A stretch of DNA of 62,225 nucleotides, from contig CAYGUK010000006.1 of the NCBI GenBank assembly GCA_964352985.1, forward strand, positions 1 to 62,225. Reading direction: 5' to 3'. The notes below the pieces were generated by a model. It had not been told where the DNA came from, made no database searches, and was given only the letters and a program-made list of their open reading frames with translations. Origin of the DNA: CAYGUK01 sp964352985 (GTDB lineage Bacteria > Pseudomonadota > Gammaproteobacteria > JAHCLG01). The translations under genes and the position numbers were made by a program. Positions 36,267 to 44,944 of this stretch are shown here, piece by piece (position 1 is the first letter of the stretch; the number at the start of each line of letters is the position of its first letter).

Positions 36267-36876
36267 AGAAAAACGCATTAAAATTTTTCAACGTTTACAA
36301 AAGGCAACACCACATCCCACTACTGAGTTAATTTACCATTCTCCCTTTCAATTATTAATTGCAGTCATCCTTTCCGCACAAGCCACAGATGTGAGTGTCA
36401 ATAAAGCAACAGAAAAATTATTTCCCATAGCCAATACAGCAGAAAAAATTTATAACCTTGGTGTAACAAAATTAAAATCCTATATAAAAACCATTGGTCT
36501 CTATAATACTAAAGCTAAAAATGTGATTGCCACTTGCAAAATTTTAACAGAACAATATAACGGTCAAGTACCTGAAGATCGTGCTAAACTTGAAGCATTA
36601 CCCGGTGTCGGCCGTAAAACAGCGAATGTTATTTTAAATACTGCATTTGGACATCCCACTATTGCCGTCGATACTCATATTTTTCGCGTTGCAAATCGAA
36701 CTAAGATTGCACCGGGAAAAACAGTATTAGAAGTTGAAAAAAAATTATTAAAATTTATTCCCGAAGAATTTAAAAAAGATGCGCATCATTGGTTAATTTT
36801 ACATGGCAGATATACTTGTGTGGCACGCAAACCTAAATGTGAAAATTGTATTATCGCTGATTTATGCGAGTGGTAA
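36259..36876 (+). CDS. nth: Nth, endonuclease III
   Basis: Nth removes oxidised pyrimidines from DNA and nicks the abasic site. Seen: LSAQATDVSVNKAT, the helix-hairpin-helix LEALPGVGRKTANVILN with the catalytic Lys, VDTHIFRVANR with the catalytic Asp, and the Fe-S loop C...CENCIIADLC at the C-terminus. The ATG at 36259 gives 205 residues, close to E. coli Nth, and GGAAGAA lies upstream. It overlaps the rnfB-like gene by 8 bp. Confidence 0.96.
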   Translation: MNKEKRIKIFQRLQKATPHPTTELIYHSPFQLLIAVILSAQATDVSVNKATEKLFPIANTAEKIYNLGVTKLKSYIKTIGLYNTKAKNVIATCKILTEQYNGQVPEDRAKLEALPGVGRKTANVILNTAFGHPTIAVDTHIFRVANRTKIAPGKTVLEVEKKLLKFIPEEFKKDAHHWLILHGRYTCVARKPKCENCIIADLCEW

Positions 36877-36985
36877 CATCTTAAACTTTGGGTGAGTTGT
36901 GTCCTTCGAGACGAATTATATTCTCCCCTAAGAACCTCCATAACTATTAAGAAAACGCTAATAAAAAATCTTGAGAAATATTATA

Positions 36986-37148
36986 TCACGTCGAAAACTT
37001 TACTAGAATTTTTCTATATTCATCTTTCTCATTACTACTTTTCGGGCGTTTATGACATAGATTATTTTCTTCATGAGCCTTCAGGTCAACTTCTTCACGC
37101 TCAGCTTGATCATAAACTTCGAGGGCTTTATTAATATGTTGTTTTTTT
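36986..37148 (-). other. Slip site A_AAA_AAC and -1 frame extension of the Rab-like GTPase gene
   Basis: On the - strand the zero-frame codons GAA AAA AAC (37149-37141) contain the heptamer A_AAA_AAC in the phase needed for -1 ribosomal slippage. It also lies in a run of seven A. The -1 frame is open from CAA (37141) for 51 codons to a TGA at 36988-36986 and reads a highly charged peptide (NKALEVYDQAEREEVDLKAH is its front). Without slippage the zero frame ends after about 19 more residues. The alternatives are a single-base deletion in the homopolymer or a sequencing error. RNA polymerase slippage at A7 would give the same product. Confidence 0.55.
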
Positions 37149-37890
37149 CAGTATTCTTTTGTGTTCCTTGTAACAATTCAATTAAACTTTTTGCCCGAAG
37201 TCTGTGACGACGTATTGTAAAAAAGCCGATTAATGAAGCGTTACTATATTTTCCCATGTCTTCAATAAATTGATTTATATTTTGATCGTCATCTTTAACT
37301 GATTTTTTAGATTTTTTTTCAACATCTTCAACATCTAATTTTTCTTGTTGAAGCTTAATATCATGTTCATCAAATCGTTTAATCTCTTGTTCTTTTTCTT
37401 GAAAACTTTTGTCAATTAATTTTGAGAGTATCAGGTTTTTCAAACGTAATATGCCCATTTTTGTTAATGCAGAGCAGGTAACTAAAATCATACCTTGATC
37501 TGCAAGATATTTCTTCACACTTGCAGCATTTAGCGATTCTTCTTTTAGATCACTTTTTGTTTCCACACAAATGATTTTTTCTTTTTCATTTTGTGGCAAT
37601 CCTACTGGAATATATTTCTTAATATCTGCTATCGATGTATCTTGTGTTGGGTCGTAAACTACAATTTTCAGTTTAGCTTGCGAACTATAATAATTTGTCA
37701 CGATTGAAAATTTATCATATGAGGAACTATCCCAAACTTTAATCTGGTAGTCATTCAATTTAATCATTTGAAAGTCAATACCGATGGTAGGGAGATGACA
37801 ATCGATAAATTTTTTATCACTTAATGCTAGAGCCAATTGCGTTTTTCCAGAACCCCGAGGTCCCAAAACAATCACTTGATATTGGAACAC
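37081..37890 (-). CDS. Rab-like small GTPase with degenerate switch II and charged C-terminal region
   Basis: Residues about 4-170 follow the Rab fold: P-loop GPRGSGKT (10-17), switch I PTIGIDF (34-40, the Rab-type TIGVDF), KVWDSSSYDKF in place of KIWDTAGQERF (so the switch II Gly and catalytic Gln are Ser and Tyr), YYSSQAKLKIVVYDPT as in Rab YYRGA...VVYD, and TKSD in place of NKxD. About 100 residues of Glu/Lys-rich sequence follow. I choose the GTG at 37890: GGAG lies 8 bp upstream and the G domain begins a few residues later. Longer starts would run into the divergent permease promoter. The product is 269 residues, or about 301 if slippage at 37141-37147 occurs. A host-membrane-traffic effector is likely by inference. 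Confidence 0.78.
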   Translation of the reverse strand: MFQYQVIVLGPRGSGKTQLALALSDKKFIDCHLPTIGIDFQMIKLNDYQIKVWDSSSYDKFSIVTNYYSSQAKLKIVVYDPTQDTSIADIKKYIPVGLPQNEKEKIICVETKSDLKEESLNAASVKKYLADQGMILVTCSALTKMGILRLKNLILSKLIDKSFQEKEQEIKRFDEHDIKLQQEKLDVEDVEKKSKKSVKDDDQNINQFIEDMGKYSNASLIGFFTIRRHRLRAKSLIELLQGTQKNTEKNNILIKPSKFMIKLSVKKLT

Positions 37891-38017
37891 GTTTAATACT
37901 CCATTTTCTGTGAAACATAAAACCGCAAAGTCTAGAGCAACAGAAAAAATACACTTAGCGTAATATTTTCCCATTTTCAAAAGCGAGTGATATAATCCAG
38001 AATAAATCAGTAACAAT

Positions 38018-39973
38018 ATGTACAACATGTTCGAAAAAATACGCAGACTTATTTTGGGGCCACCTCGTAATCCACTCAATCCTGCAACACGCAAACACAT
38101 TGCGTTAGTTGCTGTCCTTGCTTGGGTAGGCTTAGGAGCTGATGGACTTTCATCTTCTAGTTATGGACCAGAAGAAGCTTTTCTCGCGCTGGGAAAATAT
38201 CACCATTTAGCGCTTTATTTAGCATTGGCTATTGCCGCCACGGTTTTTATTATTTCATACTCCTATAACCAAGTTATCGAACTTTTCCCAAATGGTGGTG
38301 GTGGCTATAAAACAGCGACTAAACTATTAAATCCAACGATGGGATTATTATCAGGCGCCGCTCTCATAGTTGACTATGTTTTAACAATTGCAATTTCTGT
38401 TGCAAGTGGCGTGGGAACAATTTTTAGTCTTCTACCTAGTCAATGGCAATCTTATAGTTTAGAAGCAGATGCGTTAATCGTAATAATTTTAATCGTCCTT
38501 AATCTCCGAGGAATGAAAGAATCGATTAAAATTTTATTACCCATTTTTGCTGGATTTGTTATTACACATATATTTTTGATCACCTATGGTATTTTTTCAC
38601 ATGGTTCTCAATTACCGATTATTGTAAATAACGCCGTCTCTGAAACGCACGTCGTAGCAGCGAAAATGGGATGGATAGTTTTATTAATTTTACTCGTAAA
38701 AGCCTATGCCTTAGGTGGTGGTACTTATACTGGATTAGAAGCTGTTTCCAATAATGTTAATACGCTTGCTGAACCACGAGTAAAAACGGGTAAATGGACC
38801 ATGTTTTACATGGCAGTCTCACTGAGTATCACCGCTGGTGGGATCACCTTTTTATATTTATTGTGGCACGTTCAACCCGAACCTGATAAAACTTTAAATG
38901 CAGTTGTATTTGGATCTATTTTAGCAAATTGGCATTATGGCCATGCGATTTTAATTACTTCTTTAGCATTTGAAACAGGTTTATTATTTGTCGGTGCGAA
39001 TACTGGTTTTCTAGGTGGTCCCGCCGTACTATCCAATATGGCCCTCGACTCTTGGGTACCCAATCGTTTTCGAAATTTATCAAATCGTCTTGTCACTCAA
39101 AATGGTATTATTTTGTTTGGCCTTGCTGCCTTATTTATTTTGACGTGGAGTGATGGTCATGTTTATTATCTGGTTGTGCTTTATAGTGTTTCCGTTTTTT
39201 TAACTTTTTCTATTTCATTGTTGGGCTTGTGTAAACATTGGATTTGTAATCGCCCCGCTAATAGCCGTTGGTTTTTGAAGTTATGTTTATGTTCAATTGG
39301 CTTAATTATTTGCGTGAGTATTTTACTCGTTACATTTTTTACTAAATTTTTTACGGGCGGTTGGTTTAGTGGTTTAATCATTGCCGCTGTTGTTACCATG
39401 TGTATTATGATTAAACGTTATTATCGTAACACAGCCGCTTTATTATCAGCTGCCGATAAAATATTTGCTCAAGAGTTGCCAGAACACGAAGGAAAAGATC
39501 CTGAACTAGATTATGGAGCTCCCACTGCCGTATTTTTTATTAATAAAAGTCGTGGTGCTGGCATGCACACGTTACTCTGGGCACAACGGTTATTCCCCAA
39601 CCAATTTAAAAATTTCGTCTTTGTGCGAGTAGGTGTTGTCGATGTCGAAAATTTTAATCGTGACAAAGAATTAAACGCGATGCAAAAAGATGTCGAAAAT
39701 GAATTAATGTATTTTACAAATTTTTCACACCAACAAGGTATTGCTGTAAAGTGCTATCGGGATTATGGTATTGATCCAGTTGATAAACTAACCACCCTCG
39801 CTGAAAGAATTAACAAAGAGTTTCCCAATAGTATCTTCTTTTCTTGTCAATTACTCTTCAGTAAAGAAAATTGGATACAACGGATTTTACATAATAATAC
39901 AGCAAATAGTTTGCAACGCCGGTTACATTTAGCAGGTATGCAAATGGTTATTTTACCCATGAAGTTATCTTAA
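38018..39973 (+). CDS. APC-superfamily permease with cytosolic C-terminal domain (KimA-like)
   Basis: A 651-residue protein with about 12 membrane helices and a soluble C-terminal domain of about 170 residues (from residue 480). The N-terminal GADGLSSSSYGPEEAF and VIELFPNGGGGYKTA resemble the APC group that includes the potassium importer KimA; amino acid transport is the other option. The ATG at 38027 is as plausible as 38018; neither has a good Shine-Dalgarno sequence. It overlaps the DUF1841 gene by 1 bp (TAATG), indicating coupling, and is divergent from the Rab-like gene. Confidence 0.8.
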   Translation: MYNMFEKIRRLILGPPRNPLNPATRKHIALVAVLAWVGLGADGLSSSSYGPEEAFLALGKYHHLALYLALAIAATVFIISYSYNQVIELFPNGGGGYKTATKLLNPTMGLLSGAALIVDYVLTIAISVASGVGTIFSLLPSQWQSYSLEADALIVIILIVLNLRGMKESIKILLPIFAGFVITHIFLITYGIFSHGSQLPIIVNNAVSETHVVAAKMGWIVLLILLVKAYALGGGTYTGLEAVSNNVNTLAEPRVKTGKWTMFYMAVSLSITAGGITFLYLLWHVQPEPDKTLNAVVFGSILANWHYGHAILITSLAFETGLLFVGANTGFLGGPAVLSNMALDSWVPNRFRNLSNRLVTQNGIILFGLAALFILTWSDGHVYYLVVLYSVSVFLTFSISLLGLCKHWICNRPANSRWFLKLCLCSIGLIICVSILLVTFFTKFFTGGWFSGLIIAAVVTMCIMIKRYYRNTAALLSAADKIFAQELPEHEGKDPELDYGAPTAVFFINKSRGAGMHTLLWAQRLFPNQFKNFVFVRVGVVDVENFNRDKELNAMQKDVENELMYFTNFSHQQGIAVKCYRDYGIDPVDKLTTLAERINKEFPNSIFFSCQLLFSKENWIQRILHNNTANSLQRRLHLAGMQMVILPMKLS

Positions 39974-40407
39974 TGTTTACTCATCATCGACATGAGTTAA
40001 GAGAACATTATTATCAAGCATGGAAAAAATTTTGCGATCATTTACCGACTGATCCACTTGAGATGCAATTAATTTCTGTAATTAAAATGCATCCAGAATA
40101 TCATTTTATTTTTGAAAACTTCGACAAATACCGAGATAAAGATTTTAATCCTGAACTGGGAGAAACGAATCCATTTTTGCATTTATCCATGCATCAAACA
40201 ATTCGCGATCAAGTACGAACCGACAAACCTGATGGCATGCAAAAAATATATAGTAAACTGCTAAAACGAACTAGCGACAAGCATCAAGTCGAACATATCA
40301 TCATGGATGTCTTAATTGAGATGATGTGGCAATCACAACATCTCAATTTGCCATTCAATGATAAAAAATATCTCCGCCAATTAAAGCAACTTATCAATCA
40401 GCACTAA
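39973..40407 (+). CDS. DUF1841 family protein
   Basis: This 144-residue cytosolic protein matches DUF1841: HPEYHFIFENFDKYRDKDFNPELGETNPFLHLSMH, then a helical end with HQVEHIIMDVLIEMMWQSQ. The function is unknown. It is coupled to the preceding permease gene through TAATG. It overlaps the convergent orphan gene by 14 bp at the 3' end. Confidence 0.85.
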   Translation: MFTHHRHELREHYYQAWKKFCDHLPTDPLEMQLISVIKMHPEYHFIFENFDKYRDKDFNPELGETNPFLHLSMHQTIRDQVRTDKPDGMQKIYSKLLKRTSDKHQVEHIIMDVLIEMMWQSQHLNLPFNDKKYLRQLKQLINQH

Positions 40408-40951
40408 TATGACTTACGCGAGTATTTTTATGCTGATGTTTATCACTTATGATTTGATAAACTGAAGATATTTTATGACGTTCTTCAGCAAGATAACTTG
40501 GTGAAATATTCCAACCAGGCACACGCAAACAAATTGCAATTATCTTTGTAGTTTGCTGAACAATTCCCATAATATCATGTTGTAATTTAATATCTGCTTG
40601 GCAAATATCGGCTTGAACATCTTTTTTCAAAAAACTTTTTATTGCGTGACTTCCTGCGCGATGTAAGCTCAATAATTTATCACGGAAATGTTTAACAATA
40701 CTTAATAGATGAAGCGCTAACTCTTCTTTCTCTATTAACTTTGTCGTGTAATGATTTTTTTCTTGATAGCAACAATGCATCAATCGATTAATTTCAGTTT
40801 GTAATTGACGTGCATTGATAGAAGAAATGGTTAATTTATAATTTTCTTTTTTAGAAATCACTTTGATGTCATTTTGTCTTTCTAAAAAAGGAAATCCCAA
40901 TATCACATTGATAATCGTTTCGGCATCGATAGCCGGTTGTTTCGCTAGCAT
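40394..40951 (-). CDS. Orphan helical protein
   Basis: No family is recognised. The 185-residue product has no signal peptide or strong membrane segment; it is helical and slightly basic, with a Cys pair near residue 80 (HCCYQEKNHY). The 3' end overlaps DUF1841 by 14 bp on the other strand. The long upstream gap (over 400 bp) suggests its own promoter and, with its neighbour at 41481, an accessory locus. A host-directed role is possible but unsupported by any motif. Confidence 0.55.
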   Translation of the reverse strand: MLAKQPAIDAETIINVILGFPFLERQNDIKVISKKENYKLTISSINARQLQTEINRLMHCCYQEKNHYTTKLIEKEELALHLLSIVKHFRDKLLSLHRAGSHAIKSFLKKDVQADICQADIKLQHDIMGIVQQTTKIIAICLRVPGWNISPSYLAEERHKISSVYQIISDKHQHKNTRVSHISAD

Positions 40952-41480
40952 TGTTTACCTCATTTGTCTCTCGAAATTTAAGTTAGTTAGTTATTCATCG
41001 TTAGTAATCGTAAAATCTAAGTCATTTAGAAAAAAGTGACGTCGTGTCGAGTGAAAAAAAATCTTAGTTAGTAGCGCTATTATATCGTAAATTGTGCCAT
41101 CGGTACACAATTTGTTTTTCATTTATTTCAATAAGTTATAGTTATAATAATTTATTTAATACTAGCTTATATTATAACTAATTGATTTATTTTACTGATC
41201 ATCAAAGATGTTTAAGCCTCAAAATAAGAGTAATAAACAGCAATAGCAAAGTTTTTCGGCTATCAGTCAAAGTATCGAATAAAATAAAATATCATAACTT
41301 ATTTCTTGTGTGATGATTTGCCCATATGTTGACTTTAATAGACTTACATCCCAATTGACACTCTCGCACAGCTTTCACCAATAAAAATCTACGAAGATGA
41401 ACAGGAAATGTATCTGGGATAAATTAGCACCGATTGCGACAATATCTCCAATGATAAAAAACAAAATAAGGGGACTCGTT
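40952..41480. other. Long A+T-rich intergenic region with a palindrome
   Basis: About 530 bp between two divergent orphan genes. Nothing gene-like is convincing: an in-frame ATG at 41397 would extend the downstream gene but lacks a ribosome-binding site. The clearest element is a 25-bp inverted repeat, annotated separately. TTGACT (41329) and TTGACA (41356-41361) could be -35 boxes, without a good -10 at normal distance. Confidence 0.45.
41089..41113. promoter_or_regulatory. Palindromic site AAATTGTG-N9-CACAATTT
   Basis: Perfect 8-bp arms separated by 9 bp (CCATCGGTA) lie in the long divergent gap, 138 bp upstream of the orphan gene on the - strand. The centre is also partly symmetrical (CC...GG). 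The size and symmetry suit a dimeric repressor or activator site. No T run follows, so a terminator is less likely. Confidence 0.45.
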
Positions 41481-42329
41481 ATGTCAGGTATATTCACACC
41501 CACATATTTAAAGTCAACTAAACGTTGGTCCATTTTTGCAGAAGATGAAGATAGTTTATTTCGTCCGAAGGGTGATAAACGATTAAAAGGAACACTCGCT
41601 AAATTACCAAGCACATCAGAACACGCACCAACTAATCAAAATAAAAAAGATCAGGATCAGATTGACATCGAAATTAGTTGTCAATTTTCATTACGAATTG
41701 TTGTTAAAATTGCAGGAGATTGGTTAAAAAGAGTAAAAACTGGTATTGCGGGCTTTTTATGTGAAGCTGCAAGTGCATTAGTAAATAGCGTTTCAGCTAT
41801 TATTCAAAAGTTTGTTAATCGATCTAAAAGCAAAACCATCGTTTCAGATTTGCCTAAATTAGATGAACCGATAAAAGTTAAAGACGAGCATGATAAACCA
41901 CCACCACAAAAAAAAGCTTCAACTGATTTAACAATCCTCCACAGACAATTTCATCCACCAAAAATAGAAGCCCCTGTTGGCGATTTTGCTAGAAAAGAAA
42001 ATATAAATTATAAATTATTATACGACCATTTAATGGCTTATGCACGACATAATAGAATACCGGGTATTCCACAAATGGAAAATAATCTTTATGTCGATCA
42101 AGTTTTATTAGTAATGAACGCAACAAAAATATTAAAAAATTTCGTGTTCGAAATGGTAAATGGAAGTGATGTAGAAGATACAATTTCAAAGTTTATTGAA
42201 GATTACCCTCAATTCACTTATTTACATGAATTATTACAACATGCAAAATTTTGTTGGGAAAAATTAGTTATTGATCCTAATTTTGATATTAATATTCATC
42301 AAGAATATAGCAGACTTGCGATGAGATGA
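41481..42329 (+). CDS. Orphan basic/helical protein, possible effector
   Basis: No family is recognised. Start: ATG at 41481, with AAGGGGA about 7 bp upstream, giving 282 residues (MSGIFTPTYLKSTKRW). An earlier in-frame ATG at 41397 has no such site. A moderately hydrophobic helix lies around residues 80-110 (GIAGFLCEAASALVNSVSAI), then a Lys/Pro-rich linker (KDEHDKPPPQKKAS) and a helical C-terminal domain. The gene is single, with its own terminator. It fits the pattern of lineage-specific, possibly secreted proteins in this window; that is inference. Confidence 0.6.
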   Translation: MSGIFTPTYLKSTKRWSIFAEDEDSLFRPKGDKRLKGTLAKLPSTSEHAPTNQNKKDQDQIDIEISCQFSLRIVVKIAGDWLKRVKTGIAGFLCEAASALVNSVSAIIQKFVNRSKSKTIVSDLPKLDEPIKVKDEHDKPPPQKKASTDLTILHRQFHPPKIEAPVGDFARKENINYKLLYDHLMAYARHNRIPGIPQMENNLYVDQVLLVMNATKILKNFVFEMVNGSDVEDTISKFIEDYPQFTYLHELLQHAKFCWEKLVIDPNFDINIHQEYSRLAMR

Positions 42330-42335
42330 TTTTCG

Positions 42336-42367
42336 AAATTCCCCGAGTAAAGTGCCTCGGGGAATTT
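42336..42367 (+). terminator. Rho-independent terminator
   Basis: AAATTCCCCGAG / CTCGGGGAATTT form a perfect 12-bp stem with an 8-nt loop, and further T residues follow. It lies 7 bp after the stop at 42329 and also faces the end of the convergent ppa gene. Confidence 0.9.
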
Positions 42368-42394
42368 TTGTGAAATGACTTTGATTAAAATTAA

Positions 42395-42919
42395 TTATTT
42401 ATAACGTTCAACACTCGAAATAATTTCTTGATGAGCACTAGCCACATCTTCCCAACCTTCAATCTTAGACCATTTATTAGGCTCTAAATCTTTGTAATGC
42501 GCAAAAAAGTGCGATATCACTTCTAATTTTGATGCCGGTAAATCATTCGGTGATTGAATGTGATCATATTCACGAGATAATTTTGCGGTGGGTACGGCTA
42601 AGACTTTGGCATCCGCCCCTGATTCATCGGTCATTTTTAAAACGCCAATAGGACGCACAGTTATTACCGAACCATGGATTAAAGCGTGTGGTGTGATCAC
42701 TAACACATCAACCGGATCACCATCATCAGACAAAGTTTGTGGCACGAAACCATAATTACAAGGATACTGCATTGCCGTTGCTAAAAATCTATCAACAAAT
42801 AATGTATTTGTATTTTTATCGACTTCATATTTTACTGGTGAAGCATGGGCTGGGATTTCAATAATAACGTTGACTTCTTCAGGAATATTTTTACCTGGTC
42901 CAATTTTGTCATAACTCAT
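42395..42919 (-). CDS. ppa: Ppa, inorganic pyrophosphatase
   Basis: Family I soluble pyrophosphatase, 174 residues. Seen: EIPAHASPVKYEVDK, YPCNYGFVPQTLSDDGDPVDVLV with the metal-binding Asp cluster, GVLKMTDESGADAKV and HFFAHYKDLEPNKW. It pulls biosynthetic reactions forward by removing pyrophosphate in the cytoplasm. AGGAATC lies about 9 bp before the ATG. The next two upstream genes run the same way. Confidence 0.97.
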   Translation of the reverse strand: MSYDKIGPGKNIPEEVNVIIEIPAHASPVKYEVDKNTNTLFVDRFLATAMQYPCNYGFVPQTLSDDGDPVDVLVITPHALIHGSVITVRPIGVLKMTDESGADAKVLAVPTAKLSREYDHIQSPNDLPASKLEVISHFFAHYKDLEPNKWSKIEGWEDVASAHQEIISSVERYK

Positions 42920-42971
42920 ATTTTAGATTCCTATGGATAAAGGTGGGTGTATTAAAAATTTTGAATATCAT

Positions 42972-43313
42972 TTATTGATGAAATTGTTCATAAGCTTGTA
43001 ATGCTTTTGCCGCATACATTAAAGATGGACCGCCGCCCATGTAAACTGCCATGGCTAACGTTTCCATGACTTCAGCTTCTTTAACATCAAGTTGAACTAA
43101 TTTTTGTACGTGAAAAGCGATACAACCTTCGCAATGAGTCGCAATTGCGATACCTAGTGCAATTAACTCTTTCGCTTTTTTGTCTAAGGCACCATCTTTA
43201 GTTGCACCTGTCATCATCGATTGAAAACCAGTCATGGTTTCTGGAATGTTCTTGTGTAATTTGGCTAAATACTGAGTTAAGTCTTTCGCAAGACCTGGAA
43301 AATCATCAACCAT
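42972..43313 (-). CDS. AhpD-like carboxymuconolactone decarboxylase family protein
   Basis: 113 residues, all helical. The AhpD-type redox motif is CEGCIAFHVQKL near residue 56 (CxxC followed by His), with upstream KAKELIALGIAIATHC. Such proteins act as small peroxidase or disulfide partners. The true substrate is unknown. AGGAG lies 6 bp before the ATG. It lies between ppa and a universal stress protein gene, which fits a stress-related role. Confidence 0.88.
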   Translation of the reverse strand: MVDDFPGLAKDLTQYLAKLHKNIPETMTGFQSMMTGATKDGALDKKAKELIALGIAIATHCEGCIAFHVQKLVQLDVKEAEVMETLAMAVYMGGGPSLMYAAKALQAYEQFHQ

Positions 43314-43378
43314 ACTATGCTCCTAATCATCATTATGTGAAAAACAGCAATAGTACAGAAAACTGAGATAAGAAACAA

Positions 43379-43840
43379 TTATTCGCTGATACGTTTTGCA
43401 CTTTCATGAATTCGAACAGCTAATACATGACAGGGTGCACTTTGCAAAATGGCCGCTGCCGTTGAACCCATTAATAGCAATTCAATTTCATTGCGAAAGG
43501 GCGCACCAACAATAACCAAATCACACTCGAACTCTTCAGCCAATTCAGCAACAACCGTTTTAGCTTTACCACGTGCAATGATTTGTTGATCGGATGGAAT
43601 TTGATATTGATTAGCTAATTCTTTAAGTTTAAGAGTTGCAGTATCTTCTAATTGATGTTCGATATTTTCTATTTTCGAAGAAGCGTAAGGTGTGCCATAA
43701 TCGCTTATGGGCTCGACAATATGAACTAAAATCAATTTGGCCGAAAATGTTTGACTATATTCTAAAGCGTATTCGATTAATTCATTATCTTCACTACCAC
43801 GTAAACCTATCGCAACCATGATGATTTTTGGTGTACTCAC
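43379..43840 (-). CDS. Universal stress protein (UspA family)
   Basis: A 153-residue alpha/beta protein: VAIGLRGSEDNELIEYALEYSQ at the N-terminus, LILVHIVEP, and the ATP-binding G-2x-G-9x-G(S/T) pattern in GAPFRNEIELLLMGSTAAAILQSAPCHVLAV. Usp proteins bind ATP and help cells survive stress and growth arrest. The start is GTG at 43840, with AGGAG 8 bp upstream. It is first of three same-strand genes (usp, ahpD-like, ppa). Confidence 0.92.
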   Translation of the reverse strand: MSTPKIIMVAIGLRGSEDNELIEYALEYSQTFSAKLILVHIVEPISDYGTPYASSKIENIEHQLEDTATLKLKELANQYQIPSDQQIIARGKAKTVVAELAEEFECDLVIVGAPFRNEIELLLMGSTAAAILQSAPCHVLAVRIHESAKRISE

Positions 43841-43948
43841 AATGACGACTCCTCGCTAACAAACATACAATGAATTTATTATTATCTTTAAGAGTATAGT
43901 CAAGTTTGATGAAATCGCTGGTCGATGAAAAATATTTAATTTAAGCTA

Positions 43949-43976
43949 TTGTTGTAAAAATAGAAAAGAGTATAAT
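43949..43976 (+). promoter_or_regulatory. Candidate sigma-70 promoter of the L,D-transpeptidase gene
   Basis: TTGTTG (43949-43954) and a perfect TATAAT (43971-43976) are 16 bp apart, 53 bp upstream of the GTG start at 44030. Confidence 0.6.
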
Positions 43977-44029
43977 GTGCTGCCTGAATAGTTTCATTTG
44001 CAGTGCAATATTAAGGATTTCATTTTACC

Positions 44030-44944
44030 GTGAATAAATATACTCGTTGTCTTTCCTGGATTTTATTAGCTATTTTCATAGTTCCCAGTTTTTGCCTAGC
44101 AACAAATTATGCGTTACCTGAAAAAGGATCGAATGTTGTCGGCCATGTTTTCACGATCGATTCACTGCCAAATGATAATTTTGATACCATTGCCAAACGC
44201 TATGATATTGGCTTTTTCGAATTAGCTGAAGCTAATCCAAATATAAAACCTTATGATATTCCACCGCACAGTAAAATAATTATCCCAGCAAAATTTGTTT
44301 TACCCAACACGCATAAAGGAATCGTGATTAACACTGCTGAATTACGTTTATATTATTTTCCACCACACAAAAAAATTGTTGAAACTTTTCCAATTGGTAT
44401 TGGTAAATTAAGTGAAGCAACACCAACTGGACATTATTATGTGTTAGAAAAAATCGTTCATCCTTATTGGCATGTCCCATTATCAGTTAAAAAAGAGTAT
44501 CAAGCGCGAGGCATTCCTATTCCTGATGTAGTTCCACCAGGGCACCCAAATCCTTTAGGTAATTATGCGATGCGCTTAAATATTTGGTCGTATCTTATTC
44601 ATGGTACAAACATGCCTTATAGTGTTGGTAAGCGAACATCAGCCGGATGTGTTCACTTATATCCTAAAGATATCGCTTTTCTCTTTAAACAAGTTAAAGT
44701 TAAAACACCGGTTCAAATTATTGATGAAATGTATAAAGTGGGTTGGCTTGGCAATAAATTATTTTTAGAAGTCGAACAACCTTTATCAGAACAAAAACTT
44801 AATGCACAAGAAAATTTAACCCCTTTAGTGCAAAGAATCAATCTTGTCTTATTTCATCGAAAAAATGTAACAATCAATTGGAAAAAGGCAACTTCGCTTG
44901 CACTTAAACAAGATGGCATTCCAACTGAAATTGGCCAAGACTAA
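44030..44944 (+). CDS. L,D-transpeptidase (LysM + YkuD domain)
   Basis: Exported enzyme of the YbiS/YcfS/ErfK family, which cross-links peptidoglycan or attaches lipoprotein. A signal peptide (WILLAIFIVPSFCLA) is followed by a LysM-like region (FDTIAKRYDIGFFELAEANPNI) and the YkuD domain with HGTNMPYSVGKRTSAGCVHLYP. The catalytic Cys is in SAGCVHL. Most family members have Arg after the valine or isoleucine of this motif (GCxR); here it is His, which is unusual. The start is GTG at 44030. Length is 304 residues. Confidence 0.92.
   Translation: MNKYTRCLSWILLAIFIVPSFCLATNYALPEKGSNVVGHVFTIDSLPNDNFDTIAKRYDIGFFELAEANPNIKPYDIPPHSKIIIPAKFVLPNTHKGIVINTAELRLYYFPPHKKIVETFPIGIGKLSEATPTGHYYVLEKIVHPYWHVPLSVKKEYQARGIPIPDVVPPGHPNPLGNYAMRLNIWSYLIHGTNMPYSVGKRTSAGCVHLYPKDIAFLFKQVKVKTPVQIIDEMYKVGWLGNKLFLEVEQPLSEQKLNAQENLTPLVQRINLVLFHRKNVTINWKKATSLALKQDGIPTEIGQD

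Noticed and set aside
36892..37134. 80-codon + strand frame after nth
   Set aside because: It begins with TTG, has no ribosome-binding site, and lies antisense to the 3' end and -1 extension of the Rab-like gene, which has the more natural composition.
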